From Streptomyces sp. NBC_01231 (lineage in GTDB: Bacteria > Actinomycetota > Actinomycetes > Streptomycetales > Streptomycetaceae): a DNA stretch of 64,000 nucleotides. The translations under genes were made by a program, and so were the position numbers. The notes beneath the pieces were generated by a model. It saw nothing but the letters and a program-made list of their open reading frames with translations, searched no databases and was not told where the DNA came from. The DNA lies in NCBI GenBank assembly GCA_035999765.1, contig CP108521.1, positions 9,858,001 to 9,922,000 on the forward strand. Direction: 5' to 3'. Positions 1 to 8,804 of the stretch are shown piece by piece. Every line of letters begins with the position of its first letter. Within the stretch, counting starts at the first letter, position 1.

Positions 1-231
1 CACCTGTGCCACCGCGTCGCGCACGGCCGCGCTGTCGGAGATGTCCGCGCCGACGGCCGCCGAGCGCACCCCGTATTGTTCCGTGAGCCGGGCCGCGACC
101 TTTCCGGCCGCCTCCGTGTCCACGTCGCAGACGGCGACCGCGGCCCCCTGGGCGGCGAGTCGGTCGGCGATCGCCTCGCCGATGCCGCGGCCCGCTCCGG
201 TGACGAGTGCCACCTTGTCCCGTACGCTCAC
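1..231 (-). CDS. SDR-family oxidoreductase, N-terminal part only
   Basis: This is the first 77 codons of a short-chain dehydrogenase; the rest lies outside the window. The GTG start at 231 follows a GGAGGG ribosome site. The Rossmann motif TGAGRGIG is near residues 11-18, followed by an acidic residue after the second strand (VCDVD), which is typical of NAD(H) preference. It is transcribed away from the acyl-CoA dehydrogenase at 317, so it shares the AT-rich island at 264-299 as a divergent promoter. By context it would oxidise a 3-hydroxyacyl-CoA or an alcohol of the same pathway, but the substrate cannot be read from this fragment. Confidence 0.85.
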   Translation of the reverse strand, partial: MSVRDKVALVTGAGRGIGEAIADRLAAQGAAVAVCDVDTEAAGKVAARLTEQYGVRSAAVGADISDSAAVRDAVAQV

Positions 232-263
232 GCGCCCTCCCTCGCCCAGATCCCGATACAGCG

Positions 264-299
264 CTATCGTATAACTACTTCAGCTAAATAAGCGAGATG
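264..299. promoter_or_regulatory. AT-rich divergent promoter/operator island a
   Basis: An AT-rich stretch lies between the divergent SDR and fadE genes. TATAACTACTTCAGCT (270-285) matches the island at 14717-14732 in 14 of 16 positions. AGCTAAATAAGCGAGATG (282-299) recurs almost unchanged at 1505-1522 in front of the aldehyde dehydrogenase. Shared motifs at separate promoters suggest a common regulator, most likely one of the two FadR-type GntR proteins in the window; that assignment is inference. Confidence 0.6.
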
Positions 300-316
300 C
301 GTGAGCGGAGTCGAGC

Positions 317-1459
317 ATGCGCCGAACGATCTTCACCGAGGAACACGAGCTGTTCCGCGAGACCGCCCGCACGTTCTACCTGCGCGAATGCGCCCCGTAC
401 GCCGAGCAGTGGGAGCGCGACGGCCAGGTGAGCCGGGCCGCGTGGGCGGCGGCGGGCAAGGCCGGACTCATCGGCTGGCAGTTCCCGGAGGAGTACGGCG
501 GCCAGGGCATCCGGGACTTCCGCTACAACGCGATCATGGCGGAGGAGATGGCGGCCACCAGCTCGGTCGGTATCGGGCTGGGGCTGCAGAACGACGTCAT
601 CCCGCCCTATCTGATGAACCTCACCACACCTGAGCAGAAGGCCCGCTGGCTGCCCGGTGTCGTCAGCGGCGAGACGATCTGCGCGCTCGCCCTGTCCGAG
701 CCCTCCGCCGGGTCGGACCTCAAGGGCCTCCGCACCACCGCTCGCCGGGACGGCGACGAGTGGGTGATCGACGGGTCCAAGACGTTCATCACCAACGGCA
801 TCCTGGCCGACCTGGTCGTCGTCGCCTGCAAGACCGACCCGGACGCCGGCCACAAGGGCATCAGTCTGATCGTCGTGGAGCGCGGCGCCGAGGGCTTCGA
901 ACGCGGACGCAAGCTCGACAAGGTCGGGATGAAGGCCCAGGACACCGCCGAGCTCTTCTTCCACGAGGTCCGCGTCCCCGCCGAGAACCTCATCGGACAG
1001 GAGGGCCGCGGTTTCTACCACATGATGGGCAACCTCCCCACCGAGCGGCTCGCCATCGCCGTGTCCTCTCTCGCGGCGGCCGAGCGGGCCTACGTGCTGG
1101 CGCTGGAGTACGCCAAGACCCGTACGGCCTTCGGGCAGCCCATCGGGGAGTTCCAGGCCAACAGGTTCGCGCTCGCCGACATCAGGGCCAAGCTGAACGT
1201 GGCCCGGGTCTACGTGGACGGCTGCATCATGGCCCTCTTCCAGGGGGAGCTGACGGCCGACGAGGCCGCGGCCGCCAAGTACTGGACCTCGGAGACCGGC
1301 TGGGAGGTCATCGACCGGTGCATGCAGCTCTTCGGTGGCTACGGCTACGTCAACGAGTACGAGATCGCCCGCATCTGGCGGGACAGCCGGGTGCAGCGGG
1401 TCTTCGGCGGCACCTCGGAGATCATGCTGGAGATCATCGGGCGGTCGCTCGGGCTGTGA
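317..1459 (+). CDS. Acyl-CoA dehydrogenase (homomeric, LCAD/IVD-like)
   Basis: 380 residues, full length for the family. It should desaturate an acyl-CoA to the 2-enoyl-CoA using FAD and pass electrons to ETF. The usual blocks are present: ALSEPSAGSD near residue 126, the FAD-contact stretch WVIDGSKTFITNG, and the C-terminal FGGTSEIM. The residue before GTSE is Gly, not the Glu used by medium-chain enzymes. The catalytic base is therefore probably Glu243 in PTERLAIA, as in long-chain and isovaleryl-CoA dehydrogenases. It opens a plus-strand operon running to 6206 with aldehyde dehydrogenase, acyl-CoA synthetase-like, Ltp-like and DUF35 genes. Unlike the other four dehydrogenases here it has no adjacent partner subunit. 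The chain length or branching of the substrate is unknown. Confidence 0.92.
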   Translation: MRRTIFTEEHELFRETARTFYLRECAPYAEQWERDGQVSRAAWAAAGKAGLIGWQFPEEYGGQGIRDFRYNAIMAEEMAATSSVGIGLGLQNDVIPPYLMNLTTPEQKARWLPGVVSGETICALALSEPSAGSDLKGLRTTARRDGDEWVIDGSKTFITNGILADLVVVACKTDPDAGHKGISLIVVERGAEGFERGRKLDKVGMKAQDTAELFFHEVRVPAENLIGQEGRGFYHMMGNLPTERLAIAVSSLAAAERAYVLALEYAKTRTAFGQPIGEFQANRFALADIRAKLNVARVYVDGCIMALFQGELTADEAAAAKYWTSETGWEVIDRCMQLFGGYGYVNEYEIARIWRDSRVQRVFGGTSEIMLEIIGRSLGL

Positions 1460-1480
1460 CACCTGGTGCATCCATTCGCA

Positions 1481-1522
1481 TTGACTGCTTTGGATAAATA
1501 GGTTAGCTATTTAAGCGAGATG
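1481..1522 (+). promoter_or_regulatory. Promoter/operator b before the aldehyde dehydrogenase
   Basis: TTGACT (1481-1486), a 17-bp spacer and TAGCTA (1504-1509) form a plausible sigma-70-type promoter. The inverted repeat AAATAG-GTTAG-CTATTT (1496-1512) overlaps the -10 box. The same layout, TTGATT, 17 bp and TATCTA over AATAG-GTTAT-CTATT, occurs at 35308-35338. A repressor bound here would block RNA polymerase directly. The aldehyde dehydrogenase start is about 24 bp downstream. Confidence 0.65.
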
Positions 1523-1545
1523 TGGAGCTGCTCGAGGAGGCACCC

Positions 1546-3036
1546 GTGGTCACGGTCGATGTGAAGCTGCACCAGGACAGAGCCGAGCGCGATCTGCCGG
1601 AGCCGCGGCTGGTCATCGGCGGCAAGGACGTCACCGATGCCAGCGGCGGACTCTACGAGCACCGCAACCCCGCGACCGGTCTGGTCCAGGCGCGCATTCC
1701 GCTCGCCGGGCCCACCGAGGTGGACCAGGCCGTCGCGGCCGCACGCCAGGCCTTCGAGGTGTGGGGCACCATGCGCCCAGCGGAGCGCCGCCGGCTGCTC
1801 ACCCGGTTCGCCGGACTGCTGCGCGACCACATCCCCGACTTCGCGGCGATCTGCCCGCTGGAGAACGGCGTGTGCATCGGCGGCTGGGCGGAGAACGTCG
1901 GACCGCACGTCGCCGAGTGGACCGAGTACTACGCAGGCTGGGCCGACAAGATCGAGGGCATGGTCGGCGCGGCCTACAGCCCGCACGAGAACGTCGAGTA
2001 CACCATCGCCGAGCCGTACGGAGTCATCGGCCACATCATCACCTGGAACTCGCCCGCGCTGTCGCTGGCGATGAAGGTCCCGCCGTCGCTCGCCGCCGGC
2101 AACACCGTGGTCATCAAACCGGCCGAGTCCACGCCGTTCTCCGCGCTGCTCTTCGCCGACCTGGCCCGCGAGGCGGGTATCCCCGAGGGTGTCATCAACG
2201 TCGTCACCGGGCTCGGCGACGCGGGATCGGCCCTGGTCACCCACCCCGGCGTCGACAAGATCTCCTTCACCGGAGGCCCCGCCACCGCGCGCCGCATCAT
2301 GGCCGACGCGGCACTGAGCCTCAAGCCGGTCGTGTTCGAACTCGGCGGCAAGTCCGCCAACCTGCTCTTCGCCGACACCGACCTGGACACCGTCGTCCCG
2401 TACTGCGCCGCCTTCGCCATGAGCAACACCGGCCAGGGCTGCGCACTGCCCACCCGGCTGCTCGTGGAGCGCGCGATCTACGACGAGGTCATCGCCCGGG
2501 TCACCGGGGTGATCGCCCACCTGCCGGTCGGCGACCCGCTCGACCCGGCGACGTACATCGGCCCCCTCATCAACGAGGCCGCCCGCGACCGCGTCCAGGG
2601 CATGGTCGACAAGGCGGTCGAGGACGGTGCGGGCTGGCTCGTGTACGGCGGCGAACGCATCGACTCCGACGGCTACTTCGTGACCCCGACCGTCTTCGCG
2701 GACGTCGACAACCGCAGCGACCTCGCCCAGCAGGAGGTCTTCGGCCCGGTCCTGGCCATCACCCCGTTCGACACCGAGGACGAGGCCGTCGCGCTGGCCA
2801 ACGACAGCGAGTACGGCCTGTCCGCCTACATCCAGTCCCGTGACATCGCGCGCGTCAACCGCCTGGTGCCGCGCCTGAAGGCCGGGACGGTCTACGTCAA
2901 CCCCGGCCCCAACCCGATCACCTCACCCGCCACGCCCTTCGGCGGTGTCGGCATGAGTGGATTCGGCCGGGAGGGCGGCAAGGCCGGTCTGGACGAGTTC
3001 ATCAACGTCAAGGGTGTCGGCATCGGTCGCGTCTGA
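1546..3036 (+). CDS. NAD(P)-dependent aldehyde dehydrogenase
   Basis: 496 residues with the ALDH fold. It should oxidise an aldehyde to the acid. The catalytic Cys299 lies in NTGQGCALPTR and the general-base Glu in FELGGKSANL; the cofactor site is marked by TWNSPALSLA and KPAESTPFSA. I prefer the GTG at 1546, placed 5 nt after a GAGGAGG ribosome site, over the GTG at 1522, which has none. It has its own promoter (1481-1522). The following acyl-CoA synthetase homologue suggests an alcohol-aldehyde-acid-CoA entry route. The ALDH could also act on an aldehyde released by the Ltp-type retro-aldolase at 4663. These two options cannot be separated from sequence. Confidence 0.9.
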   Translation: MVTVDVKLHQDRAERDLPEPRLVIGGKDVTDASGGLYEHRNPATGLVQARIPLAGPTEVDQAVAAARQAFEVWGTMRPAERRRLLTRFAGLLRDHIPDFAAICPLENGVCIGGWAENVGPHVAEWTEYYAGWADKIEGMVGAAYSPHENVEYTIAEPYGVIGHIITWNSPALSLAMKVPPSLAAGNTVVIKPAESTPFSALLFADLAREAGIPEGVINVVTGLGDAGSALVTHPGVDKISFTGGPATARRIMADAALSLKPVVFELGGKSANLLFADTDLDTVVPYCAAFAMSNTGQGCALPTRLLVERAIYDEVIARVTGVIAHLPVGDPLDPATYIGPLINEAARDRVQGMVDKAVEDGAGWLVYGGERIDSDGYFVTPTVFADVDNRSDLAQQEVFGPVLAITPFDTEDEAVALANDSEYGLSAYIQSRDIARVNRLVPRLKAGTVYVNPGPNPITSPATPFGGVGMSGFGREGGKAGLDEFINVKGVGIGRV

Positions 3037-3083
3037 CGACCCCTCAACCTTTCGAACTCTTCGAAGCTTTTGGAGCCAACAGC

Positions 3084-4658
3084 ATGCATTCCGCCCGCCG
3101 CCTGACGTTCGGCGACATCATCCGTGAGCACCGACGGTCCTTCCCCGACGGAGTAGCCCTCGTCGACGGCGACGTCCGGCTGACCTGGCCCCAGGTGGAC
3201 GAGCGCACCAACCGGCTCGCCCACGCCCTCGCGGACGCGGGCGTCGGCTCCGGCGACCGCATCCTGTGGCTCGGCCAGAACTCGTACCGGATCTGGGAGC
3301 TCCTCGGCGCCGCCGCGAAGGTCGGCGCCATGGTCTGTCCCGGCTACTGGCGCTGGGCCGCCCCCGAGATGGCCTTCGCGGTCGAGGACTTCGACCCCAA
3401 GGTCGTCGTCTGGCAGGACGAGGAGATCGGCGACACGGTCGCCAAGGCACGAGCCGAACTCGGCAGCGACCACCGGGCGTTGTGGCTCCAGCACGACACC
3501 GAGGGACCCGGGTCGTACGAGTCCTTCCTGGCCTCCGGCTCACCCGAGGACCTGATCGCCGACGTCGACCCCGACGCCGCTCTCCTGGTCATCTACACCG
3601 CGGCGATCTCCGGCCGACAGTCCGGCTCGATGCTCTCGCACCGCAACCTGCTCGCCATGGGGACGAGCGCCGCCTGGATGGGGGACATCGGCACGGAGAC
3701 CGCCTTCCTCGGGGCCGGCCCCATGTTCCACATCGGCAACTACCAGTTCTGGGGCGTCCCGGCCTTCGTCCACGGCGGCAAGAACGTGGTCGTCCGCCGC
3801 GTGGTCGCCGAGGAGCTGCTCCCGCTCCTGGCGGCGGAGCAGTGCACCCACGCCTACCTGATGCCCCCGACCATCGCGCAACTCGTCGAATTGAACCGCG
3901 AGGCCGGCCACGACCTCTCCCACCTGCGCGCGAGCGTCGCCGCCCCCCTGTGGCAGGGCACCGTCCCCACCGACACCAGCCGCTTCACCCGCAACGGCGG
4001 CGGCGAGGGCCGCGGCTACGGACAGACCGAGGTGACCGGCTTCGCCGTGACCGGCGCCTACGGCGGCTCGGGCACCGGCAACGCGGGCCGCCCCGGCCCC
4101 TTCACCGCCGTACGCGTCCTGGACGGCACCGGCACGGAGAGCGCGGTCGGCGAGGCCGGCGAGATCTGTGTCCGCGGCGACCTGGTGCACCTCGGCTACT
4201 GGAACCGGCCCGAGGTCAACGAGGAACGCTTCCGCTTCGGCTGGTGGCACACCACCGACCTCGGCCGGCGCGAGAGCGACGGCACGATCAGCTTCCTCGG
4301 GACGACGACCCGCATGCTCAAGTCGGCCGCCGAGAACATCTTCCCGGCCGAGGTGGAGAACTGCATCGAGTCGCACGCCGCGGTGAAGGAGGCCGCCGTG
4401 ATCGGCGTGCCGAACGAGCGCTGGGCCCAGGACGTCAAGGCCGTGGTCGTGCGCCGGCCGGGCGCCGAGCCGGTCACGGCTCAGGACGTCATCGAGCACT
4501 GCCGGGCGCGGATCGCCTCGTACAAGAAGCCGAAGACGGTCGAGTTCGTCGAGGCACTGCCGCGCACCAAGGACTACGCCAAGGACTACGAGGCGCTCGA
4601 CGAGCGCTTCGGCGGGGGCGGCTATCCCGGCGGCGACACCCTCGGCGCGGGACGGTGA
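3084..4658 (+). CDS. Acyl-CoA synthetase homologue with altered P-loop
   Basis: 524 residues of the ANL (AMP-binding) superfamily. Recognisable parts are the GYGQTEVTGF motif (A5), GEICVRGDLVHLGYWN, and the TDLGRRESDG hinge. The A3 phosphate loop, normally TSGTTGxPKG, reads YTAAISGRQSGSMLSH at about residues 171-186 and lacks the Thr-rich run and the Lys. The C-terminal A10 lysine motif (normally TxxGKxxR) is also irregular: PRTKDYAKDYEAL. The fold is clear, but normal adenylation is doubtful unless this is a family-specific variant. It follows the ALDH at 48 bp with an ATG start behind TTTTGGAG. It may ligate CoA with altered chemistry, act as a CoA-binding or hydrolytic protein, or be regulatory. 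Confidence 0.8.
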   Translation: MHSARRLTFGDIIREHRRSFPDGVALVDGDVRLTWPQVDERTNRLAHALADAGVGSGDRILWLGQNSYRIWELLGAAAKVGAMVCPGYWRWAAPEMAFAVEDFDPKVVVWQDEEIGDTVAKARAELGSDHRALWLQHDTEGPGSYESFLASGSPEDLIADVDPDAALLVIYTAAISGRQSGSMLSHRNLLAMGTSAAWMGDIGTETAFLGAGPMFHIGNYQFWGVPAFVHGGKNVVVRRVVAEELLPLLAAEQCTHAYLMPPTIAQLVELNREAGHDLSHLRASVAAPLWQGTVPTDTSRFTRNGGGEGRGYGQTEVTGFAVTGAYGGSGTGNAGRPGPFTAVRVLDGTGTESAVGEAGEICVRGDLVHLGYWNRPEVNEERFRFGWWHTTDLGRRESDGTISFLGTTTRMLKSAAENIFPAEVENCIESHAAVKEAAVIGVPNERWAQDVKAVVVRRPGAEPVTAQDVIEHCRARIASYKKPKTVEFVEALPRTKDYAKDYEALDERFGGGGYPGGDTLGAGR

Positions 4659-4662
4659 CCCG

Positions 4663-5814
4663 GTGAACGGCCGCCAACCCGTCGTCGTCGGGGTGCACGC
4701 GACTGCACAGGCGCTGACACTGCCCGACCGCGACGCCATGGACCTCGCCCTCGAAGCGGTGCGCGGCGCGATCGCGGACGCCGGGCTCACCCCGGCCGAC
4801 GTCGACGGCGCCCAGGTCGACTGGCCCGGCCCGGGCGGTGTACCCGGCGAGGGCAGCTCCTGGGCGCGCATGCTCGGCCGGGACCTGCGCTGGACCAGCG
4901 ACTCGATGCTCGACAACGCCGGCTCGCGGGGCCTGCTGAAGGCGGCCGCCGCCATCAGCGCCGGATACGCGGACACCGTCGTCGTCGGCGGCTGCAAACT
5001 GGTCGCGCGCGGCGCGGGGCCCGTGGGTGCAGGGGTACCGCTGGAGTTCGCCGACGTGTGGGGCAGTTATGTCGTGGCCCAGTTCGCGCTGGTGGCGGCA
5101 CGGCACATGCACGAGTACGGCACGACCCCCCGCCAGCTCGCGGAGGTCGCCGCCACCATCCGCAACAACGGCACCACCAACCCGGAGGCGATGATGTACG
5201 GCCGCGGTCCGTACACCGCCGACGACGTGCTCGCCTCCCGTATGGTCGCCACGCCCTTCCACCTGCTGGACTGCTGCATCGTGGGCGAAGGCGGTGCGGC
5301 CCTCGTGGTGACCACCGCCGAACGGGCCCGCGACCTGCCGCACCCGCCCGTCGCCGTGCTCGGCGGTGGCATGGAGTACCACCAGGCCGCGTACGCCAAC
5401 CCGGCACTGCACCGGGAGGTCGGGCAGCTCGGCCGGGACGCCGCCACCCGCGCCTTCGCGATGGCCGACGTCAGTCCGCACGACGTGGACGTCTTCTCCC
5501 TCTACGACCCCAACTCCTTCGAAGTCATCCGGCAGTTGGAGGCCCTCGGTCTGTGCGGCGAGGGCGAGGGCGGACCGCTCGCCGCCAGCGGTGCCATCGC
5601 CGTGGGCGGCAAGCATCCCGTCAACCCCGACGGCGGCTGTCTGTCGTACTCCTGGAACGGAACCCAGCAGATGACCCTCAAAGTCGTCGAAGCCGTACGG
5701 CAGTTGCGCGGGACCGCCGTGCACCAGGTCGAGGGTGCGGAGCTGGCGGTCGTCGGCAACGCCGGATCAGGCGCGCAACACTACGAGATGAGCGTGCTGG
5801 GGAGGACGCGATGA
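4663..5814 (+). CDS. Ltp-type thiolase-fold protein, predicted retro-aldolase
   Basis: 383 residues, a lipid-transfer-protein-like (SCP-x/thiolase) fold. The nucleophilic Cys of true thiolases is replaced by Gly87 in LDNAGSRGL, so it is not a normal thiolase. The position of the thiolase HDxF motif reads LYDPNSF. In steroid side-chain degradation, Ltp2-type proteins also lack the Cys, use tyrosines, and cleave a beta-hydroxyacyl-CoA by retro-aldol reaction only together with a DUF35 partner. A DUF35 gene follows here with a 4-bp overlap, which is that arrangement. The GTG start lies 4 nt after the upstream stop. The prediction is aldol cleavage releasing acetyl- or propionyl-CoA plus a ketone or aldehyde. 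The substrate is unknown. Confidence 0.82.
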   Translation: MNGRQPVVVGVHATAQALTLPDRDAMDLALEAVRGAIADAGLTPADVDGAQVDWPGPGGVPGEGSSWARMLGRDLRWTSDSMLDNAGSRGLLKAAAAISAGYADTVVVGGCKLVARGAGPVGAGVPLEFADVWGSYVVAQFALVAARHMHEYGTTPRQLAEVAATIRNNGTTNPEAMMYGRGPYTADDVLASRMVATPFHLLDCCIVGEGGAALVVTTAERARDLPHPPVAVLGGGMEYHQAAYANPALHREVGQLGRDAATRAFAMADVSPHDVDVFSLYDPNSFEVIRQLEALGLCGEGEGGPLAASGAIAVGGKHPVNPDGGCLSYSWNGTQQMTLKVVEAVRQLRGTAVHQVEGAELAVVGNAGSGAQHYEMSVLGRTR

Positions 5815-6206
5815 GCCGGCCCGTACCCGTTCCCACCGAGCTGTCCGAACGGTTCTGGGAAGCGGCCCAACGCGGCGACCTGGTCGTCCCGTACTGCCCG
5901 GCCTGCGACCTGCGCTTCTTCGTTCCCGAGCCCGCCTGTCCCGGGTGCATGGGGCCGGACTGGTGGTACGCGCCCAGCGCGGGCCGGGGGACCGTCTACT
6001 CGGTGACGGTGGTGCACCGCGCACCCGGCCCGGGCTTCGACACGCCCTTCGCGCTCGCCGTGATCGACCTCGACGACGGCGGCACCCTGCTCTCGCACGT
6101 CGACGCCGGCGATCCCAACGCCGTCGTCATCGGCCTGCGTGTGCGCGTCGACTTCCGGCGCTTCACGGACGAGATCACCCTGCCGTATTTCGTGCCGGAG
6201 AGTTGA
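5811..6206 (+). CDS. DUF35 Zn-ribbon/OB-fold partner of the Ltp protein
   Basis: 131 residues. The N-terminal helix (SERFWEAAQRGDL) is followed by a rubredoxin-like zinc ribbon with Cys29, Cys32, Cys43 and Cys46 (CPAC-x10-CPGC) and an OB-fold with the typical GTVYSVTVVHRAP start. DUF35 proteins bind acyl-CoA and couple hydratases, thiolases or aldolases. The ATG overlaps the stop of the Ltp gene by 4 bp, which implies a stoichiometric complex. It resembles the C-terminal domain of ChsH2 without the MaoC half; MaoC proteins are separate genes at 17228, 25257 and 25706. Confidence 0.9.
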   Translation: MSRPVPVPTELSERFWEAAQRGDLVVPYCPACDLRFFVPEPACPGCMGPDWWYAPSAGRGTVYSVTVVHRAPGPGFDTPFALAVIDLDDGGTLLSHVDAGDPNAVVIGLRVRVDFRRFTDEITLPYFVPES

Positions 6207-6235
6207 TGGCACCGCTTGACCCATTGTTGTGAAAG

Positions 6236-6281
6236 TTTAGTGGGCTAAGTGTATTTAGATAGCGGTATCCAGGGATAGCAT
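6236..6281 (+). promoter_or_regulatory. AT-rich island c upstream of the conservon
   Basis: The 87-bp gap between the DUF35 gene and cvnA contains CTAA-GTGTAT-TTAG (6245-6258), an inverted repeat. Its reverse complement, GCTATCTAAATA, resembles the other island motifs. TTGACC at 6216 could be a -35 box; the -10 is unclear. If the resemblance is real, the conservon is controlled together with the catabolic genes. Confidence 0.4.
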
Positions 6282-6293
6282 CGGCGCGTCATC

Positions 6294-8804
6294 GTGCGGG
6301 CCCATCGGAGCGGCCTGTCACTTGGAGCATCGCTGGGGACCTCAGTGGCAGTGCACGCGCGTGCGTCGAAGAGACATGACCCAAGGGGCAGCGGAACCCG
6401 GCGACAGCCGTCACTCCGCACGGTCCTGCTCATCCTGGCTCTGGTGCCGAGCGTGACCCTCGTGGCCCTGTGGCTGACGAGTTCCGCGCAGCTCTACACG
6501 GACTGGCAGAAGCAGAAGGACCGCAACGCGGCCTCCAACGCGGCGGCACGTCCGATCATGGCCGCCTTCTTCGACCTTCAGGAGGAACGGCGGCTCAGCG
6601 GCGCCGAATTGGCCGATCCTGAGGGCTACCAGAAGGCGTTGCGCGAGCAGCGCGGCCGTACCGACGCGGCCGTCACGAGCGTCCAGGAACTGCCCAACAG
6701 CAACTGGAGCGCTCCGGACGACATCCGCCGCAACGTCGTCCAGGTGGGCAGGAACCTGCGGAAACTGGCCGACTACCGGGCCGGGGTGGACCAGCGGACC
6801 GCCACGCAGCAGCAGACGTTCGACCGCTATACGAGCCTCATCTCCAGCCAGTTGAACCTGTTCACCGTTCTGAGCCATGTCGGTCTGCCCAACATCGACT
6901 ACCTCGCCAGGCCGGCCATCGACTCGGTCTGGGGCATGGAGATGATCTCGCGGGAGAGTGCGCTCTTCACCCGCGGCTCGGTGACCGGACGGCTGGGCGG
7001 CGCCGAACGCGGGCAGTTGGCCGGATGGATCGGCTCCCAGCGATTCCTCTACGACAACAAGATCGTGCCCCTCGTCCCGGACGACCAGGCCGCGCTGTAC
7101 CGGAAGCTGATGGCGGGCGGCGCGTGGAAACAGAAGACGACGGCCGAGCAGAACGTGCTGTCCGGCTCCTCCGGGACCGACCCGGACAAGTTCTCCAAGG
7201 GACTCGGCAAGACGTGGAACGACAGCGTCGGGCCGGTCGCCGCCCAGCTCCAGGAGCTCAACGCCGCCTACTCCGTGACCCTGACGACGGCCACCGAGAA
7301 GGAACTGCACACGATGGTGGAGCGGTTGATCTTCACCAGTGTGCTGGGCGCCGTGGCGGTGCTCCTGGTCGTGCTGGTCAGCGCGGTGCTCACCCGGACG
7401 CTGCGCCGCCGGATCTCCGCGCTGCGTGTCGCCGCCCTGGACCTGCAGACCCGGATGCCGGAGGTGGTCGAACGCCTGCGCAGCGGAGACGTCGTGGACC
7501 TGGACGCCGAACTCCCCCCGATCCAGCACGGCGACGACGAACTGGGGCAGCTGGGCCAGGCGCTCAACCTCGCGCGCCACAGCGCCCTGGACACGACGAT
7601 GGCGCAGGTGTCGCAGTTCCGCGGGTTCGAGAAGCTGCTCCAGCGCATCGCCCGGCGTACCCAGCTGCTCATCGGACTGCAGATGAAGAAGCTCAGTGAG
7701 CTGGAGCGCCGGCACGAGGATCCCGAGGTTCTGGAGGGCCTGTTCGACCTCGACCATCTGACCGCCAGGCTGCGGCGCTACGAGGAGAACCTGGTGATCC
7801 TCGGAGGAGGCCAGCCGCAGCGACGCTGGCGCAAGCCCGTCCTGCTGCTGGACGTGCTCCGGTCCGCACAGAGCGAGGTGCAGGACTACCGGCGGATCCA
7901 GATCGACGTCGAGGAGCGCGTGTGGCTGGCCGAGCGCGCGGTCGGCCTGGTGATCCACGTGCTCGCCGAACTCATGGAGAACGCGGTGGGCTTCTCGAGG
8001 CCGCCGACGCCGGTGGAGGTGTACGCCGCCCGGGTGGGGCGCGGTCTCGCGGTGGAGATCGAGGACCGCGGCGTGGGCATGGACCCCGAGCAGTACGACG
8101 AAGCCAACCGGCTGATGACCGAGCCGCCCCGCCTGGACGTGATGTCCCGGGCGGACGACGTCAGGCTCGGCCTCTACGTCGTCGCCCGGCTGGCGCGCGG
8201 CCTCGGCATCCATGTGGAGCTGCGCCCCTCCTCGTTCGGAGGTACCCGGGTGGTCGTCCTCATCCCGGACGAACTCGTCGTCGACGCTCCCGGGCGGACC
8301 GGGCCCACACCCGAGGGAGCCGACGCCGCCTGGCCGCCGGACCGCGACGTGGCCGTGGCGGACGTGCCCGGCATGGCGCACGGGACGGCCTCGGACGCGG
8401 ACACGCTGGTGACCGGCCGCGGCGGTCCGCCCGTAGCGGCGGTTCCCCCTGATGACGTGTGGACCCGGCCGCCGCGTCCCCGCGGAGTGCCGCAGATGGC
8501 CGGTGCGCCGCGGTTGAACGGCGATGCGCGGGCGAGTGTGGCACCGGACGTGCGACCGCTGCCCAAACGGGTGCGGCTGGCCAGCCTCGCCGACGAGCTG
8601 CGGGACCCGGAGGCGGGCCTGCGGGAGCCCTCCACCGACGAGCAGGCACCGGCCCGGCGGTCCGCGCCCGCCCGCTCCGGCGCGACGATCGGCGCCTTCC
8701 AACGCCAGTCCCGGATGGTCCGGCGCGATGCTTCCCCGAACGACCACGACCCCAGTGACGTGCTGCCGCAGCGTAGACGGATCCCGACGGAAGACTCACC
8801 ATGA
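6294..8804 (+). CDS. cvnA: Conservon sensor protein CvnA, histidine-kinase-like
   Basis: About 836 residues from the GTG at 6294; a GTG at about 6345 would give a slightly shorter protein and I cannot decide between them. A basic N-terminus precedes a membrane segment at about residues 41-62. Then comes a long extracytoplasmic region of nitrate/nitrite-sensor (NIT) type, a second membrane segment at about 346-366, a HAMP-like stretch, a helical region, and an ATPase domain (ELMENAVGFS N-box, EDRGVGM G1 box, RLGLYVVARLA). No phospho-acceptor His in a normal H-box is evident, as is usual in conservons. The tail from about residue 670 is Pro/Ala/Arg-rich and probably disordered. It is the first gene of a four-gene operon and would relay a membrane signal to the GTPase CvnD. 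Confidence 0.92.
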   Translation: MRAHRSGLSLGASLGTSVAVHARASKRHDPRGSGTRRQPSLRTVLLILALVPSVTLVALWLTSSAQLYTDWQKQKDRNAASNAAARPIMAAFFDLQEERRLSGAELADPEGYQKALREQRGRTDAAVTSVQELPNSNWSAPDDIRRNVVQVGRNLRKLADYRAGVDQRTATQQQTFDRYTSLISSQLNLFTVLSHVGLPNIDYLARPAIDSVWGMEMISRESALFTRGSVTGRLGGAERGQLAGWIGSQRFLYDNKIVPLVPDDQAALYRKLMAGGAWKQKTTAEQNVLSGSSGTDPDKFSKGLGKTWNDSVGPVAAQLQELNAAYSVTLTTATEKELHTMVERLIFTSVLGAVAVLLVVLVSAVLTRTLRRRISALRVAALDLQTRMPEVVERLRSGDVVDLDAELPPIQHGDDELGQLGQALNLARHSALDTTMAQVSQFRGFEKLLQRIARRTQLLIGLQMKKLSELERRHEDPEVLEGLFDLDHLTARLRRYEENLVILGGGQPQRRWRKPVLLLDVLRSAQSEVQDYRRIQIDVEERVWLAERAVGLVIHVLAELMENAVGFSRPPTPVEVYAARVGRGLAVEIEDRGVGMDPEQYDEANRLMTEPPRLDVMSRADDVRLGLYVVARLARGLGIHVELRPSSFGGTRVVVLIPDELVVDAPGRTGPTPEGADAAWPPDRDVAVADVPGMAHGTASDADTLVTGRGGPPVAAVPPDDVWTRPPRPRGVPQMAGAPRLNGDARASVAPDVRPLPKRVRLASLADELRDPEAGLREPSTDEQAPARRSAPARSGATIGAFQRQSRMVRRDASPNDHDPSDVLPQRRRIPTEDSP

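Noticed and set aside
6411..8747. 778-codon open frame antisense to cvnA
   Set aside because: It is a shadow of GC-rich codon bias. The plus strand has domain motifs and coupled neighbours; the antisense protein shows no family pattern.
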